From Clostridia bacterium (GTDB lineage: Bacteria; Bacillota; Clostridia; Christensenellales; Pumilibacteraceae), in contig JAAWAB010000015.1 in the NCBI GenBank assembly GCA_022791915.1, positions 124,001 to 188,000 of the forward strand: 64,000 bases of DNA, read 5' to 3'. Shown here one piece after another: positions 32,637 to 41,328 of this stretch (its first letter is position 1; the number at the start of each line of letters is the position of its first letter). Below the pieces are notes generated by a model. It was not told the origin of the DNA, ran no database searches, and was given only the letters and a program-made list of their open reading frames with translations. Position numbers and translations under genes: made by a program.

Positions 32637-34223
32637 ATGGCGAAGTTTATTTTCGTGACGGGCGGCGTGGTGTCGGGTCTGGGTAAAGGCGTAACGGCGG
32701 CGAGTTTGGCGCGTCTGCTCAAAGCGCGCGGCTATCGCGTTACGTTACAGAAGTTCGACCCCTATTTTAACGTGGACACCTCGAATTTGAGTCCGTATCA
32801 GCACGGAGAAGTGTATGTAACCGAAGACGGCGGCGAAGTCGATTTGGTGGTGGGGCATTACGAGCGGTTGCTCGGAGAGAATCTCGGCATTAAGAACGAC
32901 GTAACGAGCGGACAGATTTATTCGTCGGTTATCGCCAAAGAGCGCGAAGGCTTTTACAACGGTAGCACGGTGCAGGTGGTGCCGCATATCACCAACGAAA
33001 TCAAGGAACGCATTTATTCGCTCGATACGCCCGACAGCGATATCGTGATAACCGAAATCGGCGGCACGGTAGGCGACATAGAGTGTCATCCGTTTTTAGA
33101 GGCAATTCGTCAATTTAAGAGCGAGGCGGGCAAGGGCAACGTGATTTACATTCACGTAACGCTTGTGCCGTATATCGAAATGAGCGGCGAGCAGAAAACC
33201 AAACCCACGCAACACAGCGTGAAAGAGTTGCAAAACGTGGGCATTCAGCCCGATATTATTGTGTGCCGCTCCGATTATCCCATCGGCGTCGACTCCAAGC
33301 GCAAGTTGGGGCTTTTCTGCAACGTGGACCACGATTGCATTATTCAGAATTTAACCACCGACAATATTTTCAACGTGCCGCTCGCGCTCGAAGAAGAAGG
33401 GCTTGCGCGCGTGGTGTTGCGCAAGTTGCGTCTTGCCGACAGCCAACCCGATTTGGCGCAGTGGCGCGCTTTTTGCGAAAAGGCGCAATCGGTGCATGCC
33501 GACGCGAACGAGTTGCGTATCGGTCTTGTGGGAAAATACGTAGAACTGCATGACGCCTATGTTTCGCTTACCGAGGCGCTCGACCACAGCGGAATCGCCA
33601 TCGGAACGCACGTGAAAATCGTATGGATTTCCAGCGAAAAGTTGACGCCCGCCGCACTTTCGCGGCTTTCGTCGTTGCACGGTATGGTAATTCCCGCGGG
33701 ATTCGGCGAGCGCGGATTCGAAGGCAAGGTGAATGCGGCACGCTATGCGCGTGAAAACGGCATACCTGCGCTGATGATTGGCATGGGAGCGCAGGCGGGA
33801 CTTGTCGGTTTTGCGCGAAGTCACGGGTTGGAAAAGGCGAACAGCACCGAATTCGACCGCAAAACGGCGTATCCCGTTGTATATTCGCCATATGAATCGC
33901 CCCGTTTCCGTTGCGGCGCGTATCCCGCCGTTGTGAAAGCGGGCACCAAACTCTTTGCCGCATATAAAGAGCAGAATATCTCCGAACGGCACCGCCACAA
34001 ATACGAAATCAATCCCGAATTCGTGCGCACGCTCGAAAAAGAAGGGCTTGTATTTTCGGCAAAGTCGCCGTCGGGCAAAATATACGAGGCGTTTGAATTG
34101 CCCGACCACCCGTTCTATGCGGGCGTGATGTTTCGCCCCGAATTCAAGTCGCGCCCCGATAAGCCGCACCCGCTTATCACGGCGTTTGTAACGGCGAGTA
34201 AAGCAAATAAAGAAAAGAAATAA
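32637..34223 (+). CDS. pyrG: CTP synthase with a disabled glutaminase domain
   Basis: 528 residues, colinear with PyrG, which aminates UTP to CTP. The synthetase domain is good: FVTGGVVSGLGKGVTAASLA (P-loop), QKFDPYFNVDTSNLSPYQHGEVYVTEDGGE and EIGGTVGDIE. The glutamine-amidotransferase domain is not: the nucleophile segment GICLGMQ reads MIGMGAQ (Gly382 for the catalytic Cys), the oxyanion loop PGGFG reads PAGFG, and FHPE reads FRPE (Arg500 for the catalytic His); Glu502 remains. It should therefore depend on free ammonia or do something else. GGAGGA precedes the ATG. The frame is intact, so it is not a pseudogene. Confidence 0.88.
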   Translation: MAKFIFVTGGVVSGLGKGVTAASLARLLKARGYRVTLQKFDPYFNVDTSNLSPYQHGEVYVTEDGGEVDLVVGHYERLLGENLGIKNDVTSGQIYSSVIAKEREGFYNGSTVQVVPHITNEIKERIYSLDTPDSDIVITEIGGTVGDIECHPFLEAIRQFKSEAGKGNVIYIHVTLVPYIEMSGEQKTKPTQHSVKELQNVGIQPDIIVCRSDYPIGVDSKRKLGLFCNVDHDCIIQNLTTDNIFNVPLALEEEGLARVVLRKLRLADSQPDLAQWRAFCEKAQSVHADANELRIGLVGKYVELHDAYVSLTEALDHSGIAIGTHVKIVWISSEKLTPAALSRLSSLHGMVIPAGFGERGFEGKVNAARYARENGIPALMIGMGAQAGLVGFARSHGLEKANSTEFDRKTAYPVVYSPYESPRFRCGAYPAVVKAGTKLFAAYKEQNISERHRHKYEINPEFVRTLEKEGLVFSAKSPSGKIYEAFELPDHPFYAGVMFRPEFKSRPDKPHPLITAFVTASKANKEKK

Positions 34224-34290
34224 ACTTTTACGGCGCGCGAAATATTCATAAACCGCAAAAGGACAGCCCGCGTTTTTTATGGGCAAAAAG

Positions 34291-34440
34291 TTGCTTTTGT
34301 CGTATTTTGGTGATATAATAGAAACGGGCAAAACTTGCTTACAAGGGTTTTGCGAACGAGATTGCAACATTCGGGTGTTTTGTGTAAGCGGAACGGGGCG
34401 GCAGGTTGCCGTCCGCAAAAATGCGATTTTTGTACCCGTT
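34291..34440 (+). ncRNA. Promoter and candidate small structured RNA between pyrG and the hydrolase gene
   Basis: A strong extended -10 promoter (TTGCTT 34291-34296, 17 bases, TGaTATAAT ending 34319) predicts a start near 34326, about 130 bases before the next gene, which has its own -10 box. The intervening RNA would be closed by AACGGG (34323-34328) with CCCGTT (34435-34440). It contains GCAAAAC/GTTTTGC or, alternatively, GCTTAC/GTAAGC (34337, 34384), then CGGCA/TGCCG and CAAAAAT-gcg-ATTTTTG (34416-34432). It could be a free small RNA or a leader. No known class is recognised. Confidence 0.45.
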
Positions 34441-34446
34441 TAATGT

Positions 34447-34452
34447 TATAAT
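34447..34452 (+). promoter_or_regulatory. -10 box six bases before the hydrolase ATG
   Basis: TATAAT followed by AAACGT and the ATG at 34459, with no Shine-Dalgarno sequence. The -35 region (about 34424-34429) is poor. The spacing equals that of the M20 and AraC genes and suggests a leaderless transcript. Confidence 0.5.
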
Positions 34453-34458
34453 AAACGT

Positions 34459-35100
34459 ATGAAGATTTCTTTCGACGAACGGGAACTTTGCGGCGCGCTG
34501 TTGTGCGGGCAGATTGAAGTGAATAATAAGCCCACGCTTATGCGCAAGACGCTTTCGGGCAAAAAAACCATGTTGGTGATTGTGGACATGGTAAAAGGCT
34601 TTTGCGAAAAAGGCGCGCTTTCGAGTGCGCGGTGTCGTGCCGTAGCGCCCGAAATCAAGCGAATTGCCGAAATTCTGCCCGATGCCGACCGCGTATTCGT
34701 GCGCGATTGCCACACCGAGCAGTCGGCGGAATTTGCTTATTTTCCCGCTCATTGCGTGGGAGAAGAGAGCCAAATCATCGGCGAACTGCTTTCGCTCGGC
34801 GGCACCGAAGTGAAAAAGAATTCCACCAATGCGTTCGTGCAACTGTTGGGCGCGCGCAGTAATCTGTTGGATTACGATAATATACTCATTACGGGCGTTT
34901 GTACCGATATTTGCGTGATGCAACTGGCGTTATCGTTGCGCGCGTACATATCGGAGTTTAACGGCAAGGGCAACGTGGTGGTATTCACCGACGCGGTAGA
35001 CACCTACGACAGTCCCGTGCACAACGCCGACTTATACAACATGACGGCAATCAAGCTGATGGAGCAGTCGGGCGTGCTCGTGTTCCGCAGATTGGTATAA
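34459..35100 (+). CDS. Isochorismatase-family cysteine hydrolase (nicotinamidase-like)
   Basis: A 213-residue protein with the Asp-Lys-Cys triad of the family: MLVIVDMVKGF (Asp), EVKKNSTNAF (Lys) and LITGVCTDICVMQLAL (Cys). FVRDCHTEQSAEFAYFPAHCVGEESQ supplies the metal/substrate region typical of nicotinamidases (PncA), so NAD salvage is possible, though other amidases share these motifs. The extra 30 N-terminal residues are slightly unusual. No ribosome site is present; the -10 box lies six bases before the ATG, so the mRNA may be leaderless. Confidence 0.8.
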   Translation: MKISFDERELCGALLCGQIEVNNKPTLMRKTLSGKKTMLVIVDMVKGFCEKGALSSARCRAVAPEIKRIAEILPDADRVFVRDCHTEQSAEFAYFPAHCVGEESQIIGELLSLGGTEVKKNSTNAFVQLLGARSNLLDYDNILITGVCTDICVMQLALSLRAYISEFNGKGNVVVFTDAVDTYDSPVHNADLYNMTAIKLMEQSGVLVFRRLV

Positions 35101-35167
35101 AAACCGTTTATAAAAAAAGCAAAAAGACAACAATACCTGCATAGCAGAAAAAAAGAAGGGAAGAATC

Positions 35168-36430
35168 ATGCTGGACTTGAAGTTCATTACCGAAAATGCG
35201 GAAACGGTCAAACAGGCTATGGCAACGCGCAGCGGCACGTACGACGTGGATAAAGTACTTACGCTCAACGCCCGCCGCAAAGAAATTCTCGGTAAGGTAG
35301 AGGCAATGAAAGCCGAGCGCAACCGCGTATCGGACGAGATTGCCAAACTGCGCAAAGAGAAGAAGAACGCCGACGAGAAAATCGCGGCAATGAAGAAAGA
35401 CAACGAAGAAATCAAGAAGTTGGACGAAGAACTTTCGGCGGTGGAAGCCGACCTGAAACTCGCGCAAATGAGTATTCCCAACATTCCGCACGCGAGTGTT
35501 CCCGTGGGTGCGGACGATACCTTCAACCGCGAAGAACGCAAATTCGGCGAACCTACGAAATTTTCGTTCGAGCCGCAAGCGCATTGGGATATCGGCGCAA
35601 AGTTGGGTATACTCGACCCCGTAACCGCCGCAAAAATCACGGGCGCGCGGTTTACCGTTTACCGCGGTTTGGGTGCGCGTTTGGAGCGGGCAATCGCCAA
35701 CTTTATGCTGGATACGCACAACAAAGCTGGCTATACCGAAGTGTTTCCGCCCTTTATGGTGAACCGCGACAGCATGTACGGCACGGGGCAGTTGCCCAAA
35801 TTCGAAGAAGACGCGTTTGCCGTTAAAAACACCAACTATTTTCTGGTGCCTACGGCGGAAGTGCCCGTAACCAATATGCACCGCGGCGAAGTGCTCGACG
35901 GTAATGCGTTGCCCTTTTATTACTGCGCCTATACGGCATGTTTCCGCGCCGAAGCGGGCAGTGCGGGGCGGGATACGCGCGGGCTTATCCGTCAGCACCA
36001 GTTCAACAAGGTGGAACTCGTCAAGTTCTGCAAACCCGAAAACAGTTACGCCGAGTTGGAAAGTCTTACCGCGGAAGCCGAGTCGGTTCTGAAAAAGTTG
36101 GGGCTTGCGTACCGCGTGGTGTGCTTGTCTACGGGCGACATGGGCTTTTCGTCGGCAAAAACGTACGATATCGAAGTGTGGATGCCCAGCTACGGCAGAT
36201 ACGTGGAAATTTCGTCGTGCTCTAACTTTGAAGATTATCAGGCGCGCCGAATGAATATCAAGTACAAAGAGAACGGCAAAACGGCGCTTGTGCACACGCT
36301 CAACGGCAGCGGACTTGCCGTGGGGCGTACAACGGCGGCGATTCTGGAAAACTTTCAGCAGGCGGACGGCAGCGTGAAAATTCCCGACGCGCTCGTTCCG
36401 TACATGGGCGGTATCGACCGCATAGGCTAA
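35168..36430 (+). CDS. serS: Seryl-tRNA synthetase
   Basis: 420 residues, standard length. The long N-terminal helical arm that grips tRNA-Ser is at residues 30-105 ([37 protein letters not shown]). The class II core has [15 protein letters not shown], motif 2 [29 protein letters not shown] and motif 3 [29 protein letters not shown] precedes the ATG. No T-box is seen in the 67-base gap upstream. Confidence 0.96.
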   Translation: MLDLKFITENAETVKQAMATRSGTYDVDKVLTLNARRKEILGKVEAMKAERNRVSDEIAKLRKEKKNADEKIAAMKKDNEEIKKLDEELSAVEADLKLAQMSIPNIPHASVPVGADDTFNREERKFGEPTKFSFEPQAHWDIGAKLGILDPVTAAKITGARFTVYRGLGARLERAIANFMLDTHNKAGYTEVFPPFMVNRDSMYGTGQLPKFEEDAFAVKNTNYFLVPTAEVPVTNMHRGEVLDGNALPFYYCAYTACFRAEAGSAGRDTRGLIRQHQFNKVELVKFCKPENSYAELESLTAEAESVLKKLGLAYRVVCLSTGDMGFSSAKTYDIEVWMPSYGRYVEISSCSNFEDYQARRMNIKYKENGKTALVHTLNGSGLAVGRTTAAILENFQQADGSVKIPDALVPYMGGIDRIG

Positions 36431-36493
36431 TGCACAGGAAACAAAAACACAAACGCGCAAAACGATAGTTCGGGCGTTGCGAAGGAACGGGCA

Positions 36494-37396
36494 ATGAAAG
36501 CATTGAAGGTGATTTTCGGCGGAATCGCAAAGGTGGTAGGATACCTTATGGGTACCCTCGGTCTTTGGTTTCCCGCGCTTTTTACCGTGGTGTTTTTTAT
36601 CACCTGTTTTGCCACCGACACCGCGCTTTCCAATAAAATCATGGCGATTTATTATTGCGGACTGGGTTTTACCGCCGTGGGCGGACTGGCGCTTGCCATG
36701 TATTTGCACAATCGGCAGAAACGGAAAAACGTGTCTGCGCCTATGACCGCACCCCCGCCCGAGCGGGAAGAAAAAGCGGCGAAAAGCAGAAAGAAAAACA
36801 AGCGGGAAACGGGGCGGGAAGAACCCGTGCCGCCGCCGTATGCAAACGGAACATATGCTCCGTATCCGCCGCAATACGCGCCGCCGAGCGGCGGTTATAT
36901 GCAGGACGGGTATTTTCCCCGATATGATTACGGCGAGCCGCCAATCCCCCAACAAAGGGCGTATGCGCAGCAGACGCAACAACCGCAACGGCAATACCGC
37001 GAGGAAGAGTATGCGCAACCCGTTCGGCGCGCCGACGTGAGCGACTTGGAACGCAAGTATTTTTCGGAGTCGGCAAACACGGTTGCGCGCGAAGAAACGC
37101 GCTACGGCAGAACGGTTACGCCCGACGCGCCGACTGTGCCTACGTCATACGGCAGAACGGTGAGCCGCGACGAGCAGACGTCATCTTCGTATGCGCTGGG
37201 GGCCGAAGAATTGTGGCGCAGGCTTTCGGGCGCCGACGTGCCCGACGAACAGCCGCTTTTGTTCCGCACGCGCAAAGACCCCGACGTGTACGTTTACGAA
37301 TATTCCGACCGCTATCAGTATTGGCGGCGAACCAAAACGGGCATGGTGCTCGAACGTACCGAATACAAAGACGCCGACGTGCGTCTGAAAAAATAA
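36494..37396 (+). CDS. Two-span membrane protein with Pro/Gln/Tyr-rich cytoplasmic region
   Basis: 300 residues. Two hydrophobic segments (VIFGGIAKVVGYLMGTLGLWFPALFTVVFF and IMAIYYCGLGFTAVGGLALAMYL) occupy residues 8-70. The middle is a low-complexity KR-rich, then Pro/Gln/Tyr-rich stretch (YPPQYAPPSGG, QQTQQPQRQYREEEY), containing a duplicated SYGRTV-type element (YGRTVTPDAPTVPTSYGRTVSRDEQ). The C-terminal 70 residues (LFRTRKDPDVYVYEYSDRYQYWRRTKTGMVLERTEYK) look folded. AAGGAA precedes the ATG. No function is recognised; the domain plan suggests a scaffold at the membrane. It precedes spoIIE. Confidence 0.65.
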   Translation: MKALKVIFGGIAKVVGYLMGTLGLWFPALFTVVFFITCFATDTALSNKIMAIYYCGLGFTAVGGLALAMYLHNRQKRKNVSAPMTAPPPEREEKAAKSRKKNKRETGREEPVPPPYANGTYAPYPPQYAPPSGGYMQDGYFPRYDYGEPPIPQQRAYAQQTQQPQRQYREEEYAQPVRRADVSDLERKYFSESANTVAREETRYGRTVTPDAPTVPTSYGRTVSRDEQTSSSYALGAEELWRRLSGADVPDEQPLLFRTRKDPDVYVYEYSDRYQYWRRTKTGMVLERTEYKDADVRLKK

Positions 37397-37404
37397 CTCC
37401 GATA

Positions 37405-37495
37405 TTCGACAGGTTTTTCCGTTTAAGGCGAAAATATCCGTGTACGGATATGATACAATACAACCCGACACTTCACGAAAAGGTCGGGTTTTTTG
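37405..37495 (+). promoter_or_regulatory. spoIIE control region: Spo0A-box-like sites, palindrome and hairpin
   Basis: TTCGACA (37405-37411) is the reverse complement of the Spo0A consensus TGTCGAA. AGGCGAA (37426-37432), one mismatch from TGNCGAA, sits where a -35 box would be. The palindrome ATATCCG tgta CGGATAT (37434-37451) abuts an extended -10 box TGaTACAAT (37451-37459). Next comes ACCCGAC / GTCGGGT with T6 (37463-37494), which could be the terminator of the preceding gene or an attenuator. A promoter with a Spo0A box replacing -35 is the known plan for Spo0A-activated sporulation genes. Confidence 0.5.
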
Positions 37496-37496
37496 T

Positions 37497-39731
37497 TTGA
37501 TTAAACGTGCGATATGTAAATATACGGTTGTGCTTGCGGCACTCGCCGCGCTGTGCGGCGCACAGTTTGCGGGCATGCGTCCTTGCGGCGCGGGATTTGT
37601 TACCGCGCTTATCTATTGCGGCTTGCCCGCCGTTGTGGTTTTGCCCGCATTTATCGGGATTTCGATTGCCTTCGATTGCACCTGGGCAACGCTTGTGTAC
37701 GCGCTTTCGGTGAGCGTGGCGTCTTTTGCCGCCGCTTTGCTCGGTTTGCGGTTCAAGCGCGGCAGAAAAATCTTTTTCGTTGCCTTGTTTGCGGCGGCGC
37801 AGTGCGCTCTTTTTTGCATGCGCTCGCGTATCGGGTATCTGATTATGCCTGTGTGGGGTATGCTGGCGCTCGGCATGTTCGTTGCGTCGGTGTGTTTTCT
37901 GCGTCCCGTGTTCATGCAGAAACTCAAATACAAATTTCTGGAAACCGAACTGGTGTGCGGCGGCGTTCTGCTGATTTGCGCATCGCTCGGGCTGGGGCGC
38001 ATGCAAATTTACGGATTCGACGCCGCCTATCTGCTTGCCGCGTTTTTTATTCCGTTTGCCGCCGCCGTGGGGTCGGTTTCGGGAGCGGTTGCCGTGGCAA
38101 TGTGTTTCGGCACGGGCATGGCGCTTGCGAGCATGCATGCAAACGTGATTGCGTTTATGGCGTTTGCCGCGCTGGTTACCGCGATTTTCGCAAGTGCGCC
38201 CCGACCGATTGCGTCGCTTGCCGCGGCGGCGAGTTACGTGCTGATTTCCTATCTGTTTTCGTCGGCAATCGCCTGGCAACAAGCGGTATGCTTTGCGGTG
38301 GGTTCGCTCGCTTTTTCGCTCGTACCGCCCAAAGCGTTGCGCCGTGTGCGCGACACGCTCTTTTCGCCCGTTACGGCAACGGCGGCGCGCGGCATTATCG
38401 GTCGTGCCGCAACCGAAACGGGCAACAGTCTGCTGGGCGCGTCCCGCATTTTTACCGATATGAAAATCGCCATGGAACAAGTGCCCGAACAGCCCGTGCG
38501 CGACGGACTGCTGGAAAGCAAAGTGTGCGCCCATTGTCCGCGCTATGCCAACTGCTTGCAGGCGGACGGCTATCGCGAAGCGCTTGCCAAAATGGAACGC
38601 AATACCGCCGTAAAGGGGCGGGCGAGCGTATCCGAAATTCCCGCGCTTTTATCGGTATGTACCAATCTTTCCGCGCTGGTTTCGTGCGCTACCAAAGGAG
38701 CGAGCGAGCGGCACGAACAAATGCTGATAGGCGAGGCGAAAAAGGAGGGGCGCAGGATTGTGGCGCAACAGCTCGGGCTGATGTCCGACGTGTTGCGGCG
38801 AATCGGCGAACGGGTGCAAACGCCCGCCGCGTTCGATTCGTTCCGCGAAAAGCAGATTGCCGACGAGTTGGCGTACCGCGGCGCCGCCGTGCCCGAAGTG
38901 ATTGTAACGCAGGACACCGTATCGGTTGTTTTGCGCAGCGAAGATATTTCGCGCGACGACGTTGCCGACGCGGTAAGCAAAATCATGCGTTTTCCGTATA
39001 AATTCGTGCGGGGCGGTGCCGACGTGTTGCCCGGTTACACGCTCATGTTGTTTGCCCGCGCTCCGCGTTACGACGTGGCGTTCTCGGTGGCGGCAAGCGC
39101 CAAACAAGGGCGGAGCGGCGACAATCATTCTTTCATTCATTTGGGCGGCGACCGCTTTATGATGGCGCTGTGTGACGGCATGGGCAGCGGCGAAGAAGCG
39201 GAAAAGGCGAGCGAAACGGCAATCGAACTGGTGGAAAGTTTTTTCCGCGCGGGACTTGATTCGATGAGTGCGGTGGAGTGCGTGAATCAATTTCTTGCGC
39301 TGAACGAGTGCGAGCGCTTTTCCACGTTGGATATCACCGTTATCGACTTGAATTCGGGCGACGCCGAAATTATCAAACTGTCGTCGCCTGCTACGGTGAT
39401 TAAGTCGGACGAAGGAGTGCGCGCCGTGTCGGGTTCCGCTTTGCCCATAGGGGTGCTCGAACATATTTCTTGCGGGCGCACGGGCGTAAAACTCAAAGCG
39501 GGCGACGAAATCATTATGGCTACCGACGGCATAACCGACGCGCTCGGCTCTACCGAACGGTTTATTTCCGCCGCGGCGTCGCAATCGTCCGCCGACCCCA
39601 ACGTGGAAGCGCGTAACATTCTCGAAAGTGCGGTTGCCCAAATGAACGGCAAACTCAAAGACGACGGCACGGTGCTGTGCGCCCGCATTTTTGAAACGAG
39701 TCGCGGGTACAAGACCAAAAAAGCAAGCTGA
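37497..39731 (+). CDS. spoIIE: Stage II sporulation protein E, PP2C-type phosphatase
   Basis: About 744 residues with the SpoIIE plan: roughly ten membrane spans in the first 290 residues, a cytoplasmic middle region with the cysteine motif CAHCPRYANCLQADGYREAL, and a C-terminal PP2C phosphatase (GDNHSFIHLGGDRFMMALCDGMGSGEEAEKAS with metal-binding Asp near residue 560, and ATDGITDAL). In known spore formers it dephosphorylates the anti-anti-sigma factor SpoIIAA, releasing sigma-F in the forespore, and acts in polar division. The start is uncertain: TTG 37497 is preferred, as the ORF-track GTG at 37440 lies upstream of the likely -10 box. Confidence 0.92.
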   Translation: MIKRAICKYTVVLAALAALCGAQFAGMRPCGAGFVTALIYCGLPAVVVLPAFIGISIAFDCTWATLVYALSVSVASFAAALLGLRFKRGRKIFFVALFAAAQCALFCMRSRIGYLIMPVWGMLALGMFVASVCFLRPVFMQKLKYKFLETELVCGGVLLICASLGLGRMQIYGFDAAYLLAAFFIPFAAAVGSVSGAVAVAMCFGTGMALASMHANVIAFMAFAALVTAIFASAPRPIASLAAAASYVLISYLFSSAIAWQQAVCFAVGSLAFSLVPPKALRRVRDTLFSPVTATAARGIIGRAATETGNSLLGASRIFTDMKIAMEQVPEQPVRDGLLESKVCAHCPRYANCLQADGYREALAKMERNTAVKGRASVSEIPALLSVCTNLSALVSCATKGASERHEQMLIGEAKKEGRRIVAQQLGLMSDVLRRIGERVQTPAAFDSFREKQIADELAYRGAAVPEVIVTQDTVSVVLRSEDISRDDVADAVSKIMRFPYKFVRGGADVLPGYTLMLFARAPRYDVAFSVAASAKQGRSGDNHSFIHLGGDRFMMALCDGMGSGEEAEKASETAIELVESFFRAGLDSMSAVECVNQFLALNECERFSTLDITVIDLNSGDAEIIKLSSPATVIKSDEGVRAVSGSALPIGVLEHISCGRTGVKLKAGDEIIMATDGITDALGSTERFISAAASQSSADPNVEARNILESAVAQMNGKLKDDGTVLCARIFETSRGYKTKKAS

Positions 39732-39771
39732 CTGCACGCGGTTGCAAATAGCGAAAGTCCGTCGATTCCGG

Positions 39772-39800
39772 TTGACAAAACCGTGCGGCGCTTGTATAAT
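39772..39800 (+). promoter_or_regulatory. Consensus promoter of a leaderless gene
   Basis: TTGACA (39772-39777), 17 bases, TATAAT (39795-39800): a perfect consensus. The ATG at 39809 is eight bases after the -10 box, at the expected transcription start. Confidence 0.85.
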
Positions 39801-39808
39801 AATATCGT

Positions 39809-41314
39809 ATGAGTATACTTTCGGCAATACGGTTGTCATCTATGATTTTTTATGCCGTTTCGGCGGGCATTGCGGCACTTGTTGCCGCGGTGTTCTTTGT
39901 TGCCGTGTTTCGCCGTAAGCGCGTGCGCCGTGCGGGCGACGTGCTCTTTTTTGTTTTCGGTTCGGTTTTCCTGTTTGTCGGTCTGATTGTGGGGGCGTTT
40001 GCGGTTATCCGTGCGTATCCTTCCGTTTTCAAACTTTCGGTAGCGGAATCGGGCACGGGCAAATTTACTGCTTTGGTTGTTTCGCTTGCCGATAAGCGTT
40101 TGTTTTCGGTGCCGTATATAGGCAAAGCGGTTTCCATTTTCGCGTCGCTCGGGCTTTCGGGCGTGGTGATTCCGTTTGCGCTGTTCGCTCTGTTGTTGAT
40201 TGCCGTGATTACGTTGGGCGTAAAAACGTACCGCAAGAAAAAGAAAGCTACCCAACGGGCGGAAATTCTCATGCCCGTAAGCGCGGCGGAAACGGACGGC
40301 GCGGCGGAAGAAAGCGACGAGCGTCCGTCGGAGGTTGTTGCGCCTGCCGAAAGCGAGTCGGGCACGGTAATAGACGAATTGCCGCTGTTTGAAGAAGACG
40401 ACGAAAGCGCGCACGACATTGTGAACGAAATCGATAAGCTGGTAACGGGCGAGCAAAACGAGCCGCAAAACGGCGATATAGACGATGCGTTGCGTCGCGC
40501 CATAAAAGAGGGGTACGCGCTGTTCGACGCTTACGGCGACCCCGCGAATATCGACGAATATGCGCAAGGCGACGCCCAAGAATCGGACGGGCAGGAAGAG
40601 AACCAAACGGAAGAAGAACAACAATCTTCCTTCGCGCCGAAGGAAGATAGCTTACCCGACGAAGAAGAAAATAACGGGCAGGAAAGCGACGAAGTGTGGG
40701 CGTTTGAAGCGGAACACGCGGAAGAAAACGATTCGGGTGAAGAATGGGACGCCGAAGCGAATGCGGAAGCAAGCGAAGAATCAGAAGTGGAATCGGCGGA
40801 AGCGGAAATTTTGCACGGATACGTGGCGGAACGTCGTCCCAAGCAAACGGTATCGGTGGAAGAAACGGAAGAAGTGCCCGAAGAACCGCGCAAGCGTGTT
40901 CGCCCCGTTTCCGTATCGTCCGACCGTGAAATGCCGTTGCCTACGCGTGTGCGCACCATTGTGCGCAGACCTACGGCAAAGAACATAGCCGACATCGAAA
41001 AACGCGCCGAAGAAATTCTGGAAGAAAGCGAAGGACAAGCTCCCGCGGCAAACGGTAACAAGAGCGACACGGCACAAAAGAACGGAACGGAAAAAGTGCG
41101 TGCGGCTCGGCAACAGACGCCCGCGCAAAAAAAAGAGCCGCCGCGTGCGGATAAAGTGGTAGTGGCGGAAGAGAGCGGGTTGCCGCTTACGCGCAAATAT
41201 ATTATTCTCAACCGAAGAAACGCCGCCGCGATTTTCAACGACTACTTAAACAGCAAGCGCGACGTGGAAAAAGAAGAACTGAAAGGTTCGCTCAACACGA
41301 TTATCATTAAATAA
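39809..41314 (+). CDS. Membrane protein with long acidic region, unknown function
   Basis: 501 residues. Three hydrophobic segments lie in the first 150 residues (FYAVSAGIAALVAAVFFVAVF, VLFFVFGSVFLFVGLIVGAFAVI, LGLSGVVIPFALFALLLIAVITLGV), followed by a basic KTYRKKKKA stop-transfer sequence. Residues 160-340 are extremely acidic and low-complexity (Glu/Asp/Ser/Ala). A short C-terminal block, GLPLTRKYIILNRRNAAAIFNDYLNSKRDVEKEELKG, looks like a folded or binding segment. The start has no ribosome site but sits at the predicted transcription start. It ends 14 bases before the ROK kinase, so the two are co-transcribed. Not recognised. Confidence 0.65.
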   Translation: MSILSAIRLSSMIFYAVSAGIAALVAAVFFVAVFRRKRVRRAGDVLFFVFGSVFLFVGLIVGAFAVIRAYPSVFKLSVAESGTGKFTALVVSLADKRLFSVPYIGKAVSIFASLGLSGVVIPFALFALLLIAVITLGVKTYRKKKKATQRAEILMPVSAAETDGAAEESDERPSEVVAPAESESGTVIDELPLFEEDDESAHDIVNEIDKLVTGEQNEPQNGDIDDALRRAIKEGYALFDAYGDPANIDEYAQGDAQESDGQEENQTEEEQQSSFAPKEDSLPDEEENNGQESDEVWAFEAEHAEENDSGEEWDAEANAEASEESEVESAEAEILHGYVAERRPKQTVSVEETEEVPEEPRKRVRPVSVSSDREMPLPTRVRTIVRRPTAKNIADIEKRAEEILEESEGQAPAANGNKSDTAQKNGTEKVRAARQQTPAQKKEPPRADKVVVAEESGLPLTRKYIILNRRNAAAIFNDYLNSKRDVEKEELKGSLNTIIIK

Positions 41315-41328
41315 GGAAACGGAAAGTC

